Source: Lachnospiraceae bacterium
GTDB taxonomy: Bacteria; Bacillota; Clostridia; Lachnospirales; Lachnospiraceae
Length of the DNA: 64,000 bases
Assembly (NCBI GenBank): GCA_016294075.1
Contig: JAEDCQ010000001.1
Span: 372,001-436,000, forward strand
Reading direction: 5' to 3'
Of this stretch, positions 51,067 to 59,284 are shown one piece after another; within the stretch, counting starts at the first letter, position 1, and each line of letters begins with the position of its first letter. The notes under the pieces were generated by a model. That model was not told the origin of the DNA. It did no database searches and was given only the letters and a program-made list of their open reading frames with translations. A program made the position numbers and the translations under genes.

Positions 51067-51150
51067 TGCGGAAGATGGGACTTGAACCCACACGTCTATA
51101 CAGACACAAGATCCTTAGTCTTGCCTGTCTGCCAATTCCAGCACTTCCGC
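51067..51150 (-). tRNA. tRNA-Leu, anticodon AAG
   Basis: The cloverleaf reads clearly: acceptor GCGGAAG / CTTCCGC with A73, D arm CTG...CAG, anticodon stem CAAGA / TCTTG around loop CTAAGGA (anticodon AAG at 51114-51116), long variable arm as in leucine tRNAs, and T arm with GGTTCAAGTCC. CCA is not encoded; GTA follows instead. A34 would need deamination to inosine to read CUU and CUC well. Confidence 0.93.
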
Positions 51151-51178
51151 GAACTGTATTAAATTAAGTACAGCTTAC

Positions 51179-51261
51179 TGCAGGAAAAGGGACTTGAACC
51201 CTCACGATATTGCTATCACATGGACCTGAACCATGCGCGTCTGCCATTCCGCCATTCCTGC
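51179..51261 (-). tRNA. tRNA-Leu, anticodon CAG
   Basis: Acceptor GCAGGAA / TTCCTGC with A73, anticodon stem CATGG / CCATG with loop TTCAGGT (anticodon CAG at 51226-51228), long variable arm, T arm with GGTTCAAGTCC. CCA is not encoded. It precedes the other tRNA-Leu by 28 bases in one transcript and has a consensus promoter directly upstream. Confidence 0.94.
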
Positions 51262-51270
51262 GCGAATTAC

Positions 51271-51299
51271 ATTGTATCTGTAATTCCGTATGTTGTCAA
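51271..51299 (-). promoter_or_regulatory. Promoter of the two tRNA-Leu genes
   Basis: On the minus strand TTGACA (51294-51299), 17 bases, TACAAT (51271-51276), ending ten bases before the mature tRNA 5' end, so the transcript has almost no leader. Confidence 0.88.
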
Positions 51300-51402
51300 G
51301 TAAAAACTACTGCTGAATCATTCGCTGAAACATTTTCTTAAGCTCTTTTGCAGAAGAAAACTTTTTTATGCGGTAGACATATATCGTCCTGACACTTGTA
51401 CA

Positions 51403-51431
51403 AGTATAACGAAGTTTTAAAAGAAGTGCAA
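51403..51431 (-). promoter_or_regulatory. Second upstream promoter
   Basis: On the minus strand TTGCAC (51426-51431), 17 bases, TATACT (51403-51408). It is about 140 bases upstream of the tRNA genes; between them lies a short open frame of unclear status (51307-51387). Confidence 0.75.
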
Positions 51432-51461
51432 GCACTTTTTTTCTTTTTTTAAATTTTTTTT

Positions 51462-51496
51462 AAAATGGATGCCACAAAAAGTGTGACATCCATTTT
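51462..51496 (-). terminator. Hairpin after the FliD-C-like gene
   Basis: A 15-pair stem (AAAATGGATGTCACA / TGTGGCATCCATTTT, one G-T pair) with a five-base loop. The T-run on the minus strand is only four, part of the stem, so efficiency is uncertain. Confidence 0.65.
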
Positions 51497-51536
51497 TGAT
51501 GCTCTTTTTAAAACGTTCTGAAAGCACATAAATACA

Positions 51537-52268
51537 TTAAATTAAGCTATCCAACAGATTACCGGTGGAGAAAGATTTATCATAGTTACCGGCACTTGTA
51601 TAGTTTTTCATGGCATTTGCTTCATTATTGGCTGTTGTACCGATGATAGAGGCTTTTGTGGATACAACATATGTAAATGATGTATTACCGTTAAAAAGGT
51701 TCTTCACTTTATCCATATCAGACGCTTTAAAGGCCTGTTCATCGACAGAAAATGTATTGTCATCCTGAATCGATATTCCGACTTCTTGTAACGAATTTTT
51801 ATAACCGGAAACAAGATTGGTAAGTCCGCTGATTTCTTTTTCAACCTTATCGGAGTCAGAATTTTTCATGGATTTCAGGAAGGAATTATACTTGTCGGCA
51901 AAATCATTAACCGCATTATAGATAGAATCAACCTCTTTATTACGGAACAAGGAATTGCTTCCCTTTGTTATCAGTTTTTCGGCGCTGTCAGCTAAAGATG
52001 AGGCGTTCGTTGAAACCTCGGTCAGTTTTTTAGATGCGCTGTCTTCCGATGCTGTTGTTTTCTTTTTATTATCAGTGTCTTTTACCTCTTTTGAAGAATC
52101 TTCATCCATCTGGGCATAATAAGACTTTAACAATTTGCCGTATGTTCCGGTTTTAATACTATTGTATTCCGACAAATCAATCGAATTAAAAATATTAGCA
52201 CTTGAACCGGCAGATGAATTGTTGTTATTAAATAAAAAACTGTAATCCGGCTTTTCCGGTATTTTCAT
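51537..52268 (-). CDS. FliD C-terminal-like protein, unknown function
   Basis: The 243-residue soluble protein is rich in Ser, Asn, Asp and Lys. Residues 1-60 are unlike anything I know (MKIPEKPDYSFLFNNNNSSAG). Residues 110-190 follow the pattern of the flagellar cap protein FliD: ISGLTNLVSGYKNSLQEVGI, then DDNTFSVDEQAFKASD and DKVKNLFNGN. There is no signal peptide and no D2/D3 cap domain. AAGGAGG precedes the ATG. An exact GCCGATAA (sigma-28 type -10) lies about 96 bases upstream. It could be a small flagellar or surface filament component. Confidence 0.6.
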   Translation of the reverse strand: MKIPEKPDYSFLFNNNNSSAGSSANIFNSIDLSEYNSIKTGTYGKLLKSYYAQMDEDSSKEVKDTDNKKKTTASEDSASKKLTEVSTNASSLADSAEKLITKGSNSLFRNKEVDSIYNAVNDFADKYNSFLKSMKNSDSDKVEKEISGLTNLVSGYKNSLQEVGISIQDDNTFSVDEQAFKASDMDKVKNLFNGNTSFTYVVSTKASIIGTTANNEANAMKNYTSAGNYDKSFSTGNLLDSLI

Positions 52269-52363
52269 ATGCGTTCCTCCTTACCTATAAAGGAAATCAA
52301 TCCGTTGTTACGCTGTTACATCCGTGTAATCACTTTACTCTGCTGTTACTCTTATATTACATC

Positions 52364-52371
52364 TTATCGGC
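52364..52371 (-). promoter_or_regulatory. Sigma-28-like -10 element
   Basis: GCCGATAA on the minus strand, identical to the flagellar sigma-28 -10 consensus. The expected TAAA -35 is not found 14-16 bases upstream, so this could be chance. Confidence 0.3.
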
Positions 52372-52397
52372 GAAAAACTCAATAAAATCAAGTGGAT

Positions 52398-53486
52398 TTA
52401 TAGCTTTTTCAAATTTTCTTTTAATATATCTGCCAACACTTTCATAATTTCATGAATCGTTTCTTTTGTTTCGTCGCTTATTTCTTTAGAGGCACGAAGC
52501 ATGCCGTTTACACTCTTTTTCAAATCAAGTGAAACTTCAACAAGATTTTTCATATCGCAGCCCTCTAAAACAAAAAAGAGCGTATTGATAAACACCTCAA
52601 GCTGATTATCATCAAGCTTTAAAATCCATTCATTAAAGGTCTTATTCATAAGCTGCTGGCTTTTGTCTACAGCATCCTTTCTGATAAAAGCTGCATTTTC
52701 CACCTTCCATGTATAGGGATTATGCTGCAAAAGCCCCACCGAAGAGCTGTCAACGACCAAATATTCTTCATGGTTTTCCAGAATCATTCCCACAAGTGAG
52801 GATTTGGGGATGAATTTTTCTATACGCGGTGCAATTTTTTCATAATCGTCACTGACTAATATTTCCGGTCTAAAACCAGGACCGTCAAAGCTGTAAATGC
52901 GACGTATGCGGAGCTGAATATCATCTACCGCATTCATACTGCTGTATACTGCCAGATTTCCGCCTTTGCTGTGTCCACAGACAAAGAATTCATCCGAAAT
53001 ACGCAGACCGGCCTGATTCATATACAGAACAGAGAGCTGTTGTCCCGGAATCGGCTTTTTGAATGCCATATTAAAATCTTCCTTCCAGCCAACAAAATTT
53101 TCATCTGTTCCGCGAAATACCATAACCGGTATGGTTCCCTGCGGATAACAGGTCATGGCACAAAACTGGGTTTCCACCTCTTCATCAATAATATTAGCAT
53201 AGTAATTACAACGCATATCAAAAAACCGCCTGCTGTTTACCATTGCATCAAATAACAGACGATTATCCTTTTCATATCGTTCATCTGAAAAAACTACAGC
53301 TTCGTTCATTTTTGCCTGCATATCATACAGAAAGACAGACTCTTTATTATCTGTCAGCTTCGGAACAAGACCATCAAATTTCAGATAAACAAATTGGGAA
53401 AGAACTAAAGCATCCACCTCATTAAACGGCATCTCTTCAAATGACTTATTTCCCAATTCTTTCAGATACGAAATAATATTTTCCAT
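52398..53486 (-). CDS. DUF2974 (Mbeg1-like) alpha/beta hydrolase
   Basis: The 362-residue protein has the lipase-type nucleophile elbow GHSKGGNLAVYSSMN (GxSxGG), preceded by PVMVFRGTDENFVGWKEDFN and followed by IYSFDGPGF. These are standard for DUF2974. The N-terminal NEVDALVLSQFVYLKFDGLVP is also typical. Probably a cytoplasmic esterase or lipase; substrate unknown. It is 18 bases after the NdpA-like gene, likely co-transcribed. Confidence 0.82.
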   Translation of the reverse strand: MENIISYLKELGNKSFEEMPFNEVDALVLSQFVYLKFDGLVPKLTDNKESVFLYDMQAKMNEAVVFSDERYEKDNRLLFDAMVNSRRFFDMRCNYYANIIDEEVETQFCAMTCYPQGTIPVMVFRGTDENFVGWKEDFNMAFKKPIPGQQLSVLYMNQAGLRISDEFFVCGHSKGGNLAVYSSMNAVDDIQLRIRRIYSFDGPGFRPEILVSDDYEKIAPRIEKFIPKSSLVGMILENHEEYLVVDSSSVGLLQHNPYTWKVENAAFIRKDAVDKSQQLMNKTFNEWILKLDDNQLEVFINTLFFVLEGCDMKNLVEVSLDLKKSVNGMLRASKEISDETKETIHEIMKVLADILKENLKKL

Positions 53487-53503
53487 AAAAAATTAACTCC
53501 ATA

Positions 53504-54523
53504 TCAATATTTCGCTGCCAAATGTTCAATATTTTTTATTAAGACCGATACAGTTCCGTCCGGATTTGTTATAAATTCAACACTATTGCTGTCTTTATAC
53601 CGCTCCATCGGAATTTTTATCTCTATTCCGGTATCCGTATATAAACACTGCTTCTGATATTTTCGTACAGTTGTTTCATTCTGCGGAGTAACCTCCTGCT
53701 TTACCATATCGTAATGCTCCATTTTTTCTTGAAATTCATTACGCATCTGCGGCTGTTCATCAAAAATACGGTCAGCAAGACTTTCTACGACAAATCCGCC
53801 GTTATTTTCCAGTTCCTCCTGAATAATACACTTCGCACGCATCTTTGCTTCACAAGCGGTATATTCATCCAAATTGTCATCCTGAACACGTTCAATTGCT
53901 CTTGTTACAATATTAAGCTTTGTCTTTGGAGAAAGACTACTGTTACATTTCAAGAAAAGATATGAAAAATAATTTACTTTTTCACCATTAATCTCATACT
54001 TCTTTTCTACAAGACGAATCTGTAAATCCGAAAGACGAATGATAGCGGCCTCCGTCAGTCTCTGCGATTCCGTGGGAAAAACAGCTTTGTATTTTACAAT
54101 CTGATTTGCGTTTCCTTCTCCTACCGCCGATGTACGGTGTGTATAATTTGAACGTAAATTAATTTTTAATATTCCCAGATATTCATGGTCTCTGTCACGG
54201 AAACGAACAATCACCAGATCCGCGGATGGAATATCCACATTACTGTTCATAATCGTATATAAGGATTCTGCCAGTTTTTTGCTAAGGTTAATAAAATCTT
54301 CGTCCCGGTACTCCCTGAGCATTTGACAGATTTCCGATTCATTTTCATAAAAGGAACAGGTTCTTACATCATCTCCCGAGGAAACCTTATAAATATGTTC
54401 TTTTATAAAATCTGCAAAGTCAGAGCCGAAATCTATTTCCGTATCGGAAAGCACCGGCATGCCTACCGTACTGTCTAAAATGTGTACAATTATTTTTTCA
54501 ATGCGTATTTCTTCTTTTACCAT
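53504..54523 (-). CDS. NdpA/YejK-like nucleoid-associated protein
   Basis: The 339-residue protein begins RIEKIIVHILDSTVGMPVLSD and contains ADLVIVRFRDRDHEYLGILKIN, resembling the 37-kDa nucleoid-associated family (NdpA). In E. coli this protein sits on the nucleoid with unclear function. The C-terminal half (KYQKQCLYTDTGIEIKIPMERY, SVEFITNPDGTVSVLIKNI) is an unassigned beta-rich part. AAAGGA precedes the ATG. It is first of a probable pair with the DUF2974 hydrolase. Confidence 0.72.
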   Translation of the reverse strand: MVKEEIRIEKIIVHILDSTVGMPVLSDTEIDFGSDFADFIKEHIYKVSSGDDVRTCSFYENESEICQMLREYRDEDFINLSKKLAESLYTIMNSNVDIPSADLVIVRFRDRDHEYLGILKINLRSNYTHRTSAVGEGNANQIVKYKAVFPTESQRLTEAAIIRLSDLQIRLVEKKYEINGEKVNYFSYLFLKCNSSLSPKTKLNIVTRAIERVQDDNLDEYTACEAKMRAKCIIQEELENNGGFVVESLADRIFDEQPQMRNEFQEKMEHYDMVKQEVTPQNETTVRKYQKQCLYTDTGIEIKIPMERYKDSNSVEFITNPDGTVSVLIKNIEHLAAKY

Positions 54524-54561
54524 ATTGTATCCTTTTTATTGCTTTTGTTATTTTTAATGCA

Positions 54562-55602
54562 TTAATTCTTTTTCTTCAAACCATAAATTCCGAAGTTTGT
54601 ATTTTCCTTTTCGCTCATCCAACGATGGTTATCCTGATTTTCCAGATGACGCATTCTATCCCATACGGTACGCTTTCCACTTGTATTTATACGCTCATCA
54701 CAGTAGCTGTATACACCTTTTTTTGCAACTGCCTCCCATTCCGTCGTATTATTTTCTCCTTCGATTGTCATAATATATAATTCACCGTCATAATATCCGT
54801 CTTTAAAGCCGCCGATAACATTTGTGATAATGTATTCACCCTTCATTTTTTCAAAATCATAGCTGATATGCTCCTGACCTTCACCGTTTGGATAATCATT
54901 CTGCCATGAGCCGTTATAGCTGTGCTCTGTTACTCCGGTTACGCCGTTTAAGGTTGCAGTCTTATCCGGATAGATTTGCAGCCACATTCCTTTTCCGCTT
55001 CTTTTACCGTTTTTCCATTCACCACAGTAATATGCGTTATCCGCATATACGGCAAGACCTTTTCCGTTTGGAAGTCCATCTGCATTTTTACTTCCGTAAT
55101 AATAGAAATAATTTGTTCCGCTTAATTCATTTGTAATTGTCCTGACTCTCGGAAGATGAATTAAATCATCTACGGCATCCAGTTTATACTCATCCCAATA
55201 TGTGTATAATTCTTCCAACTGCCATAAATCATCACCTGTATATTCTGTCATCACAGGTTCGGAATGATATTCACCTGAAATCTTCGTACTGATTCCCAAT
55301 GATGATTCTTTTTTTGTCAATCCCTCATCCGTCATCGCAGCTTCTTTATCCAAAGCAGCTCCGCTTATATTCTGCTCTGCCCCTACAGCACCTTTTTCTT
55401 CTGTTAATCCCTCATTCAGCCCTGCAACGGAGTTTCCCTGATTTTCCGCAATTGGTATTTCTTCAACTGAGGCCAAAGCATTATCCTTTATATTATTTTT
55501 TGTAGGAAATTCTCGCCTGGCAATTAAGCAGAGTGCAATAACACAAAGCAGAATTAAAACAATTAGACCAATTATGACTTCTTTGTTTTTCAGTTCTTTC
55601 AT
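54562..55602 (-). CDS. Membrane-anchored MORN-repeat protein
   Basis: A single N-terminal membrane helix at about residues 9-27 (VIIGLIVLILLCVIALCLI) anchors an extracytoplasmic chain: a low-complexity linker (30-110), then MORN-type repeats between about 170 and 270 (GLPNGKGLAVYADNAYYCGEW, GKRSGKGMWLQIY, YNGSWQNDYPNGEGQ, FKDGYYDGELYIM). MORN repeats bind lipids or other proteins in eukaryotes; bacterial roles are obscure. AAAAGGA precedes the ATG. Position between an ATP-grasp gene and an NdpA-like gene gives no clear function. Confidence 0.72.
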   Translation of the reverse strand: MKELKNKEVIIGLIVLILLCVIALCLIARREFPTKNNIKDNALASVEEIPIAENQGNSVAGLNEGLTEEKGAVGAEQNISGAALDKEAAMTDEGLTKKESSLGISTKISGEYHSEPVMTEYTGDDLWQLEELYTYWDEYKLDAVDDLIHLPRVRTITNELSGTNYFYYYGSKNADGLPNGKGLAVYADNAYYCGEWKNGKRSGKGMWLQIYPDKTATLNGVTGVTEHSYNGSWQNDYPNGEGQEHISYDFEKMKGEYIITNVIGGFKDGYYDGELYIMTIEGENNTTEWEAVAKKGVYSYCDERINTSGKRTVWDRMRHLENQDNHRWMSEKENTNFGIYGLKKKN

Positions 55603-55716
55603 AAGACATCCTTTTTAATCATTTTTGAATTTTTATCGAAAACATTTCTTTTCTCCGACTTATTTTATCATAACAGTAAGCCTAAAAGGAATTCTTACTA
55701 CAATCTTATGATTTTC

Positions 55717-57099
55717 TTAATTCCGTTTTTCAAGAAAGACCGTTCCGATATCATTCTCATCATAGGAACTCGAAATAATTGAGCTTACGGATTGACGGGA
55801 ATATACACCGGCAAATCTGCCGTTATATACATAAAGGCCTGTCAGGTTACTGTATTTCTTTAATTCCGGACTTTCCTTATGGAAATCAATATTATATGTC
55901 TGATACGGAGTAATAAACTGTTGTAAAATATAATTTTTGTTTTTATTATCAGAGACAGCCTTTTCCCATTCATTCCGTGTTGAGCTTACACCTGCAAAAA
56001 TGCCCCGGGCACCATATGAATTTTTAGGTTTTATCAACCAATTATCCTTATTTTCAATAACGGAATTCTCTTCTATAACCGAATCCGTTAATTCTGCTGT
56101 ATATGGTATATGTTTTTCAATAAATGCAGTCTCTTTTTCCGTCAAAAACTGTTTTGTCATTTCATGCCGCAGAATATAAAATAGGGATTTATCATGTGCT
56201 ACCTGTGTACAGAAGCTGCCCATACAGCATACTTTATGTGTTAATACCGCATCAATAAAATCTGCTATTTCCGATTCATGTTCACAAATATCAGAGGTAA
56301 CCGCCCTTCGATATACAAGATTAATTACAGTTCCATCCTTCGTACATAACTTATTATTATCTAAATACAGGTCACGTATATCACAGACAAACGCAGATAA
56401 TCCTTTCTTTTCAAAGCTTTTACGAAACTGCTCAAACTCCTGAACGGAACAACCCAGCTCTAAAAAGTCAACAATTGCAACGGTAGGCTTCTCTACCTTA
56501 TACAGATATGACCGGTAATTTTCCAAAAATGCATCCACAAGTGAATCAAACAATTCAAAGCTCTTTATCTCATAATCTTTATTCAGTACATTGTATAATT
56601 GTGTATATTCAAATGCTTTACAAAGCTCTCTGTCCTCATTCATTGAGCTTGAGCCGTCCGTGTTAAATTCACAAAAATAGAAAGAACCATCCTTTTCGTC
56701 ATAAAAAATATCAACGCGACATACCGGAAGAATATTCTCATACAACGGATTATGAAGGATTAACCTTTCAACATCTCTGCTAAAATCAAAGAGCCGGCGG
56801 TACTGCTCATCCTTTTGATAAGCCCTGATTACCTTCTGCATAATCCCTGCCATTGTTTCCGCAATCTCTTTAAAATGTTGTGTTGTCTTTGGATTTAAGA
56901 TTTTGGGAACATATAAAGAATATATTGTCTGTCCTTTGTACTTTGCAGTAGAATTCTCTAAATATTCCAACGCTGCTTTGCCGCTTTCCCTGTGTTCATC
57001 AAAATTATCTTTAATATCTATTTTATACATTTCTTCAATATCATTCAGGGAAGGAAGCTGTTTTGATTCAACAGCTTTTTTTGTGTCTGACTCATTCAT
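55717..57099 (-). CDS. ATP-grasp ligase, glutathionylspermidine-synthase-like
   Basis: The 460-residue protein carries features of a circularly permuted ATP-grasp enzyme: DGSFYFCEFNTDGSSSMNEDRE near residues 137-158 (acidic metal site), NWLIKPKNSYGARGIFAGV near 363 (ATP-binding Lys and glycine loop) and YNIDFH with LTGLYVYNGRFAGVYSR at the end. Such enzymes join a carboxylate to an amine through an acyl phosphate. Its start lies four bases after the stop of a glutamate-cysteine-ligase-like gene and its ribosome-binding site is inside that gene, so the two work together, possibly as a two-step peptide or thiol pathway. The exact substrate is unknown. Confidence 0.7.
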   Translation of the reverse strand: MNESDTKKAVESKQLPSLNDIEEMYKIDIKDNFDEHRESGKAALEYLENSTAKYKGQTIYSLYVPKILNPKTTQHFKEIAETMAGIMQKVIRAYQKDEQYRRLFDFSRDVERLILHNPLYENILPVCRVDIFYDEKDGSFYFCEFNTDGSSSMNEDRELCKAFEYTQLYNVLNKDYEIKSFELFDSLVDAFLENYRSYLYKVEKPTVAIVDFLELGCSVQEFEQFRKSFEKKGLSAFVCDIRDLYLDNNKLCTKDGTVINLVYRRAVTSDICEHESEIADFIDAVLTHKVCCMGSFCTQVAHDKSLFYILRHEMTKQFLTEKETAFIEKHIPYTAELTDSVIEENSVIENKDNWLIKPKNSYGARGIFAGVSSTRNEWEKAVSDNKNKNYILQQFITPYQTYNIDFHKESPELKKYSNLTGLYVYNGRFAGVYSRQSVSSIISSSYDENDIGTVFLEKRN

Positions 57100-57103
57100 C
57101 GTA

Positions 57104-58231
57104 TTATCTGCTCCTTATATATTGTATTTCTTTATCCGATAGATATCCGGAAGCTTTTTTTAGTAAAAATTCCATTTTCTGCTTGTTAGTATTATATTGA
57201 GAAAGTTCCTTGTTTCTTAGCCAATTAAGCGTTTCTTTTGTATCCGTAAAGAGCCCTTTTATTAAAAGAACATATACCAGCGCCTTCTCCATTTTCATGC
57301 TGTCCACATAACGTATTTCCAGAAATTGTTTTGCACGAATCATAGGAAATACCATAGAAAGGCAATGTATGATTTCTTCTTCATCTAATTCACGTTCATT
57401 AAATAATTCTCCTATTGTTCGTTCATCATAGGATGCATTTTCACTGGATATATTTACAATAATCGGTGTCTGCATGACAAAATGCGCATAATCTTCAAAT
57501 GATAAGGTGCCGTTATGCATAAAAGGTTCTATATCTACCCTGCGTTTATCCGTTTTCTCCCAGATTTTTTTACGGAGAAAATGCTGTTTATATTCTTCTC
57601 CTTCATATATCGGTGTATTGTCAAACAACTCAGCGAAAAAATCTTTTAGCCGGTACGCAAGTTCATATTTTTGTTTAAAATCTTCTTCGCTGTAATAATC
57701 TATGGAAACCTGTGTTGCAGCTGTTCCGCGCATCATCTGCTTCCCATAAGGACCGATTTGGGCAAAGTATCTGTCCATAAAACGGTACCTTTCTTTCGGA
57801 ATTAATGTAAGGCTATCAACCGTCGAATGCGGCTGATACCCAAATGTAACCAGTTCATAGGAATGACAGTCCAATATTTTTTTTATTTCCGTAAGGAATT
57901 GCTGATATACCGCATCAATGAATAAATAATCCGTTTGCGGTGAAATGCTGACTTCAAGCTGTGAAGCCGGTTCCAATGAAATAACAATATCCTTTCGTGA
58001 TAGCGCAATCAAATGCCCCTCGCTATAATCACTCTTTTCATATAAGGGCTGCAATTCCTTAAGAATTGCTTCAACACCATTTTCCCCATAATAAGAGACT
58101 GCTTCCTTTGTATCACATTTTACAATAAAATGCTCCAGCTCTATACCAAAACGCATTGGCATGGTATCAGACTTACATCCGCTTTGTAAATATTGAATCA
58201 GTTTTGCTTTGTTTTTCTCTAAATAACTCAT
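57104..58231 (-). CDS. Glutamate-cysteine ligase-like protein (GCS2 type)
   Basis: The 375-residue protein has the carboxylate-amine ligase core: MRFGIELEHFIVKCD (metal-binding Glu residues), ISLEPASQLEVSISPQ, YELVTFGYQPHST, RGTAATQVSIDY and FLEIRYVDS. These match plant/alphaproteobacterial GshA and EgtA, which make gamma-glutamylcysteine. Most Clostridia lack glutathione, and the downstream partner is not classical GshB. The product may be gamma-Glu-Cys, a glutathione-like thiol, or a gamma-glutamyl amide. The ribosome-binding site before the ATG is weak. Confidence 0.78.
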   Translation of the reverse strand: MSYLEKNKAKLIQYLQSGCKSDTMPMRFGIELEHFIVKCDTKEAVSYYGENGVEAILKELQPLYEKSDYSEGHLIALSRKDIVISLEPASQLEVSISPQTDYLFIDAVYQQFLTEIKKILDCHSYELVTFGYQPHSTVDSLTLIPKERYRFMDRYFAQIGPYGKQMMRGTAATQVSIDYYSEEDFKQKYELAYRLKDFFAELFDNTPIYEGEEYKQHFLRKKIWEKTDKRRVDIEPFMHNGTLSFEDYAHFVMQTPIIVNISSENASYDERTIGELFNERELDEEEIIHCLSMVFPMIRAKQFLEIRYVDSMKMEKALVYVLLIKGLFTDTKETLNWLRNKELSQYNTNKQKMEFLLKKASGYLSDKEIQYIRSR

Positions 58232-58265
58232 ATTTTTATTTAATCAACACCATTTCTTTTAAAAA

Positions 58266-59219
58266 TTATCTGGAATTTATATATAATCTGACTGCTTTTC
58301 TCTTATAAGCAGCATCCGTTATAATTTCAACCGTGGATTCCGATATATTTTCCTCATAAGGAAAATGCACATGTCCGGATAATATCACACGAATCAGCGA
58401 ATGGTCATGATATACTTTTTCAAGAAGTTTTGCCGAATCGTGGTTTGGTGCAATTCCGCCATGTATCTGCATACCAAGGACAACCGGATTTCCCCAATGC
58501 TTTTTAGCTGTTTTAATTAAGTTTTTTGTAGATAAAGGCACATGCTGAAGCAAAATAATCGGTTTGTTTAAACTGTAGGCAGCTTCCATACTTGATACGG
58601 CCTCGGGAGGAATCTGGTTTGAACTGTTATCTATTGCCAGTACGGTAAATTCTTCAAATTCCAAAACACTTCCATACCCATTATCTTCTTCAATCACATT
58701 AATATCCGGTCCCATATTACCCAGCAAAACATTCTGAAACAATGGTCGTATTTCTTTTATTCCGTTTTCTGTCATATATTCCCATGGATAGGTCCAATCA
58801 TGATTTCCAAATACAAAAACATATGGTACCGTCAGTATTTCCAATTCTTTTTTTAAAAAGGCTATGTTCGCTTCCGATGGGGAATCCAGAATATCTCCGC
58901 CAAATAAAATCAAATCAGGTTTATTTTCATTTGCCGACTTAATAAATTCCGAAAAAACCTGTGAGGAAGCCACTCCTGCATCATTTGAAAAGACAGGTAT
59001 TCTCTTTGCAGTATATTCTTTTATTTCATCAGACTCATCCTCATCCGGAATGATAATATGTGAATCCGAGATAAACCATATTTCATATTCTTTTGTAATC
59101 TCTGGAATGGATACATACTTATCTTCCCAATCAATTATTTCACCTGTATCCGTCCCTTCTTCTGCCGCACATCCGGACAAAAACAGCGTAACAAGAAGAA
59201 TAATAAATAATTTTTTCAT
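58266..59219 (-). CDS. Lipoprotein metallophosphoesterase
   Basis: The signal peptide with lipobox MKKLFIILLVTLFLSGCAAEE predicts a lipid-anchored extracytoplasmic protein (Cys 17). Calcineurin-like motifs follow in order: ISDSH, LFGGDILD, FGNHDW, LLQHVP and SGHVHFPY, giving the two-metal site. 317 residues. GGGGG precedes the ATG. Family members hydrolyse phosphomonoesters or diesters; the substrate is unknown. It lies 34 bases before the GshA-like gene and may share its transcript. Confidence 0.87.
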   Translation of the reverse strand: MKKLFIILLVTLFLSGCAAEEGTDTGEIIDWEDKYVSIPEITKEYEIWFISDSHIIIPDEDESDEIKEYTAKRIPVFSNDAGVASSQVFSEFIKSANENKPDLILFGGDILDSPSEANIAFLKKELEILTVPYVFVFGNHDWTYPWEYMTENGIKEIRPLFQNVLLGNMGPDINVIEEDNGYGSVLEFEEFTVLAIDNSSNQIPPEAVSSMEAAYSLNKPIILLQHVPLSTKNLIKTAKKHWGNPVVLGMQIHGGIAPNHDSAKLLEKVYHDHSLIRVILSGHVHFPYEENISESTVEIITDAAYKRKAVRLYINSR

Positions 59220-59243
59220 TTAACCCCCATATCCTATATAATT

Positions 59244-59274
59244 AAGACCTGTTATTCTATCGATAACAGGTCTT
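59244..59274 (-). terminator. Terminator after the PurF-like gene
   Basis: A perfect 12-bp stem AAGACCTGTTAT / ATAACAGGTCTT with a seven-base loop. The minus-strand T-run is short (TCTTAATTATAT); the plus side has TTTTG. Confidence 0.75.
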
Positions 59275-59284
59275 TTGTATGTTC

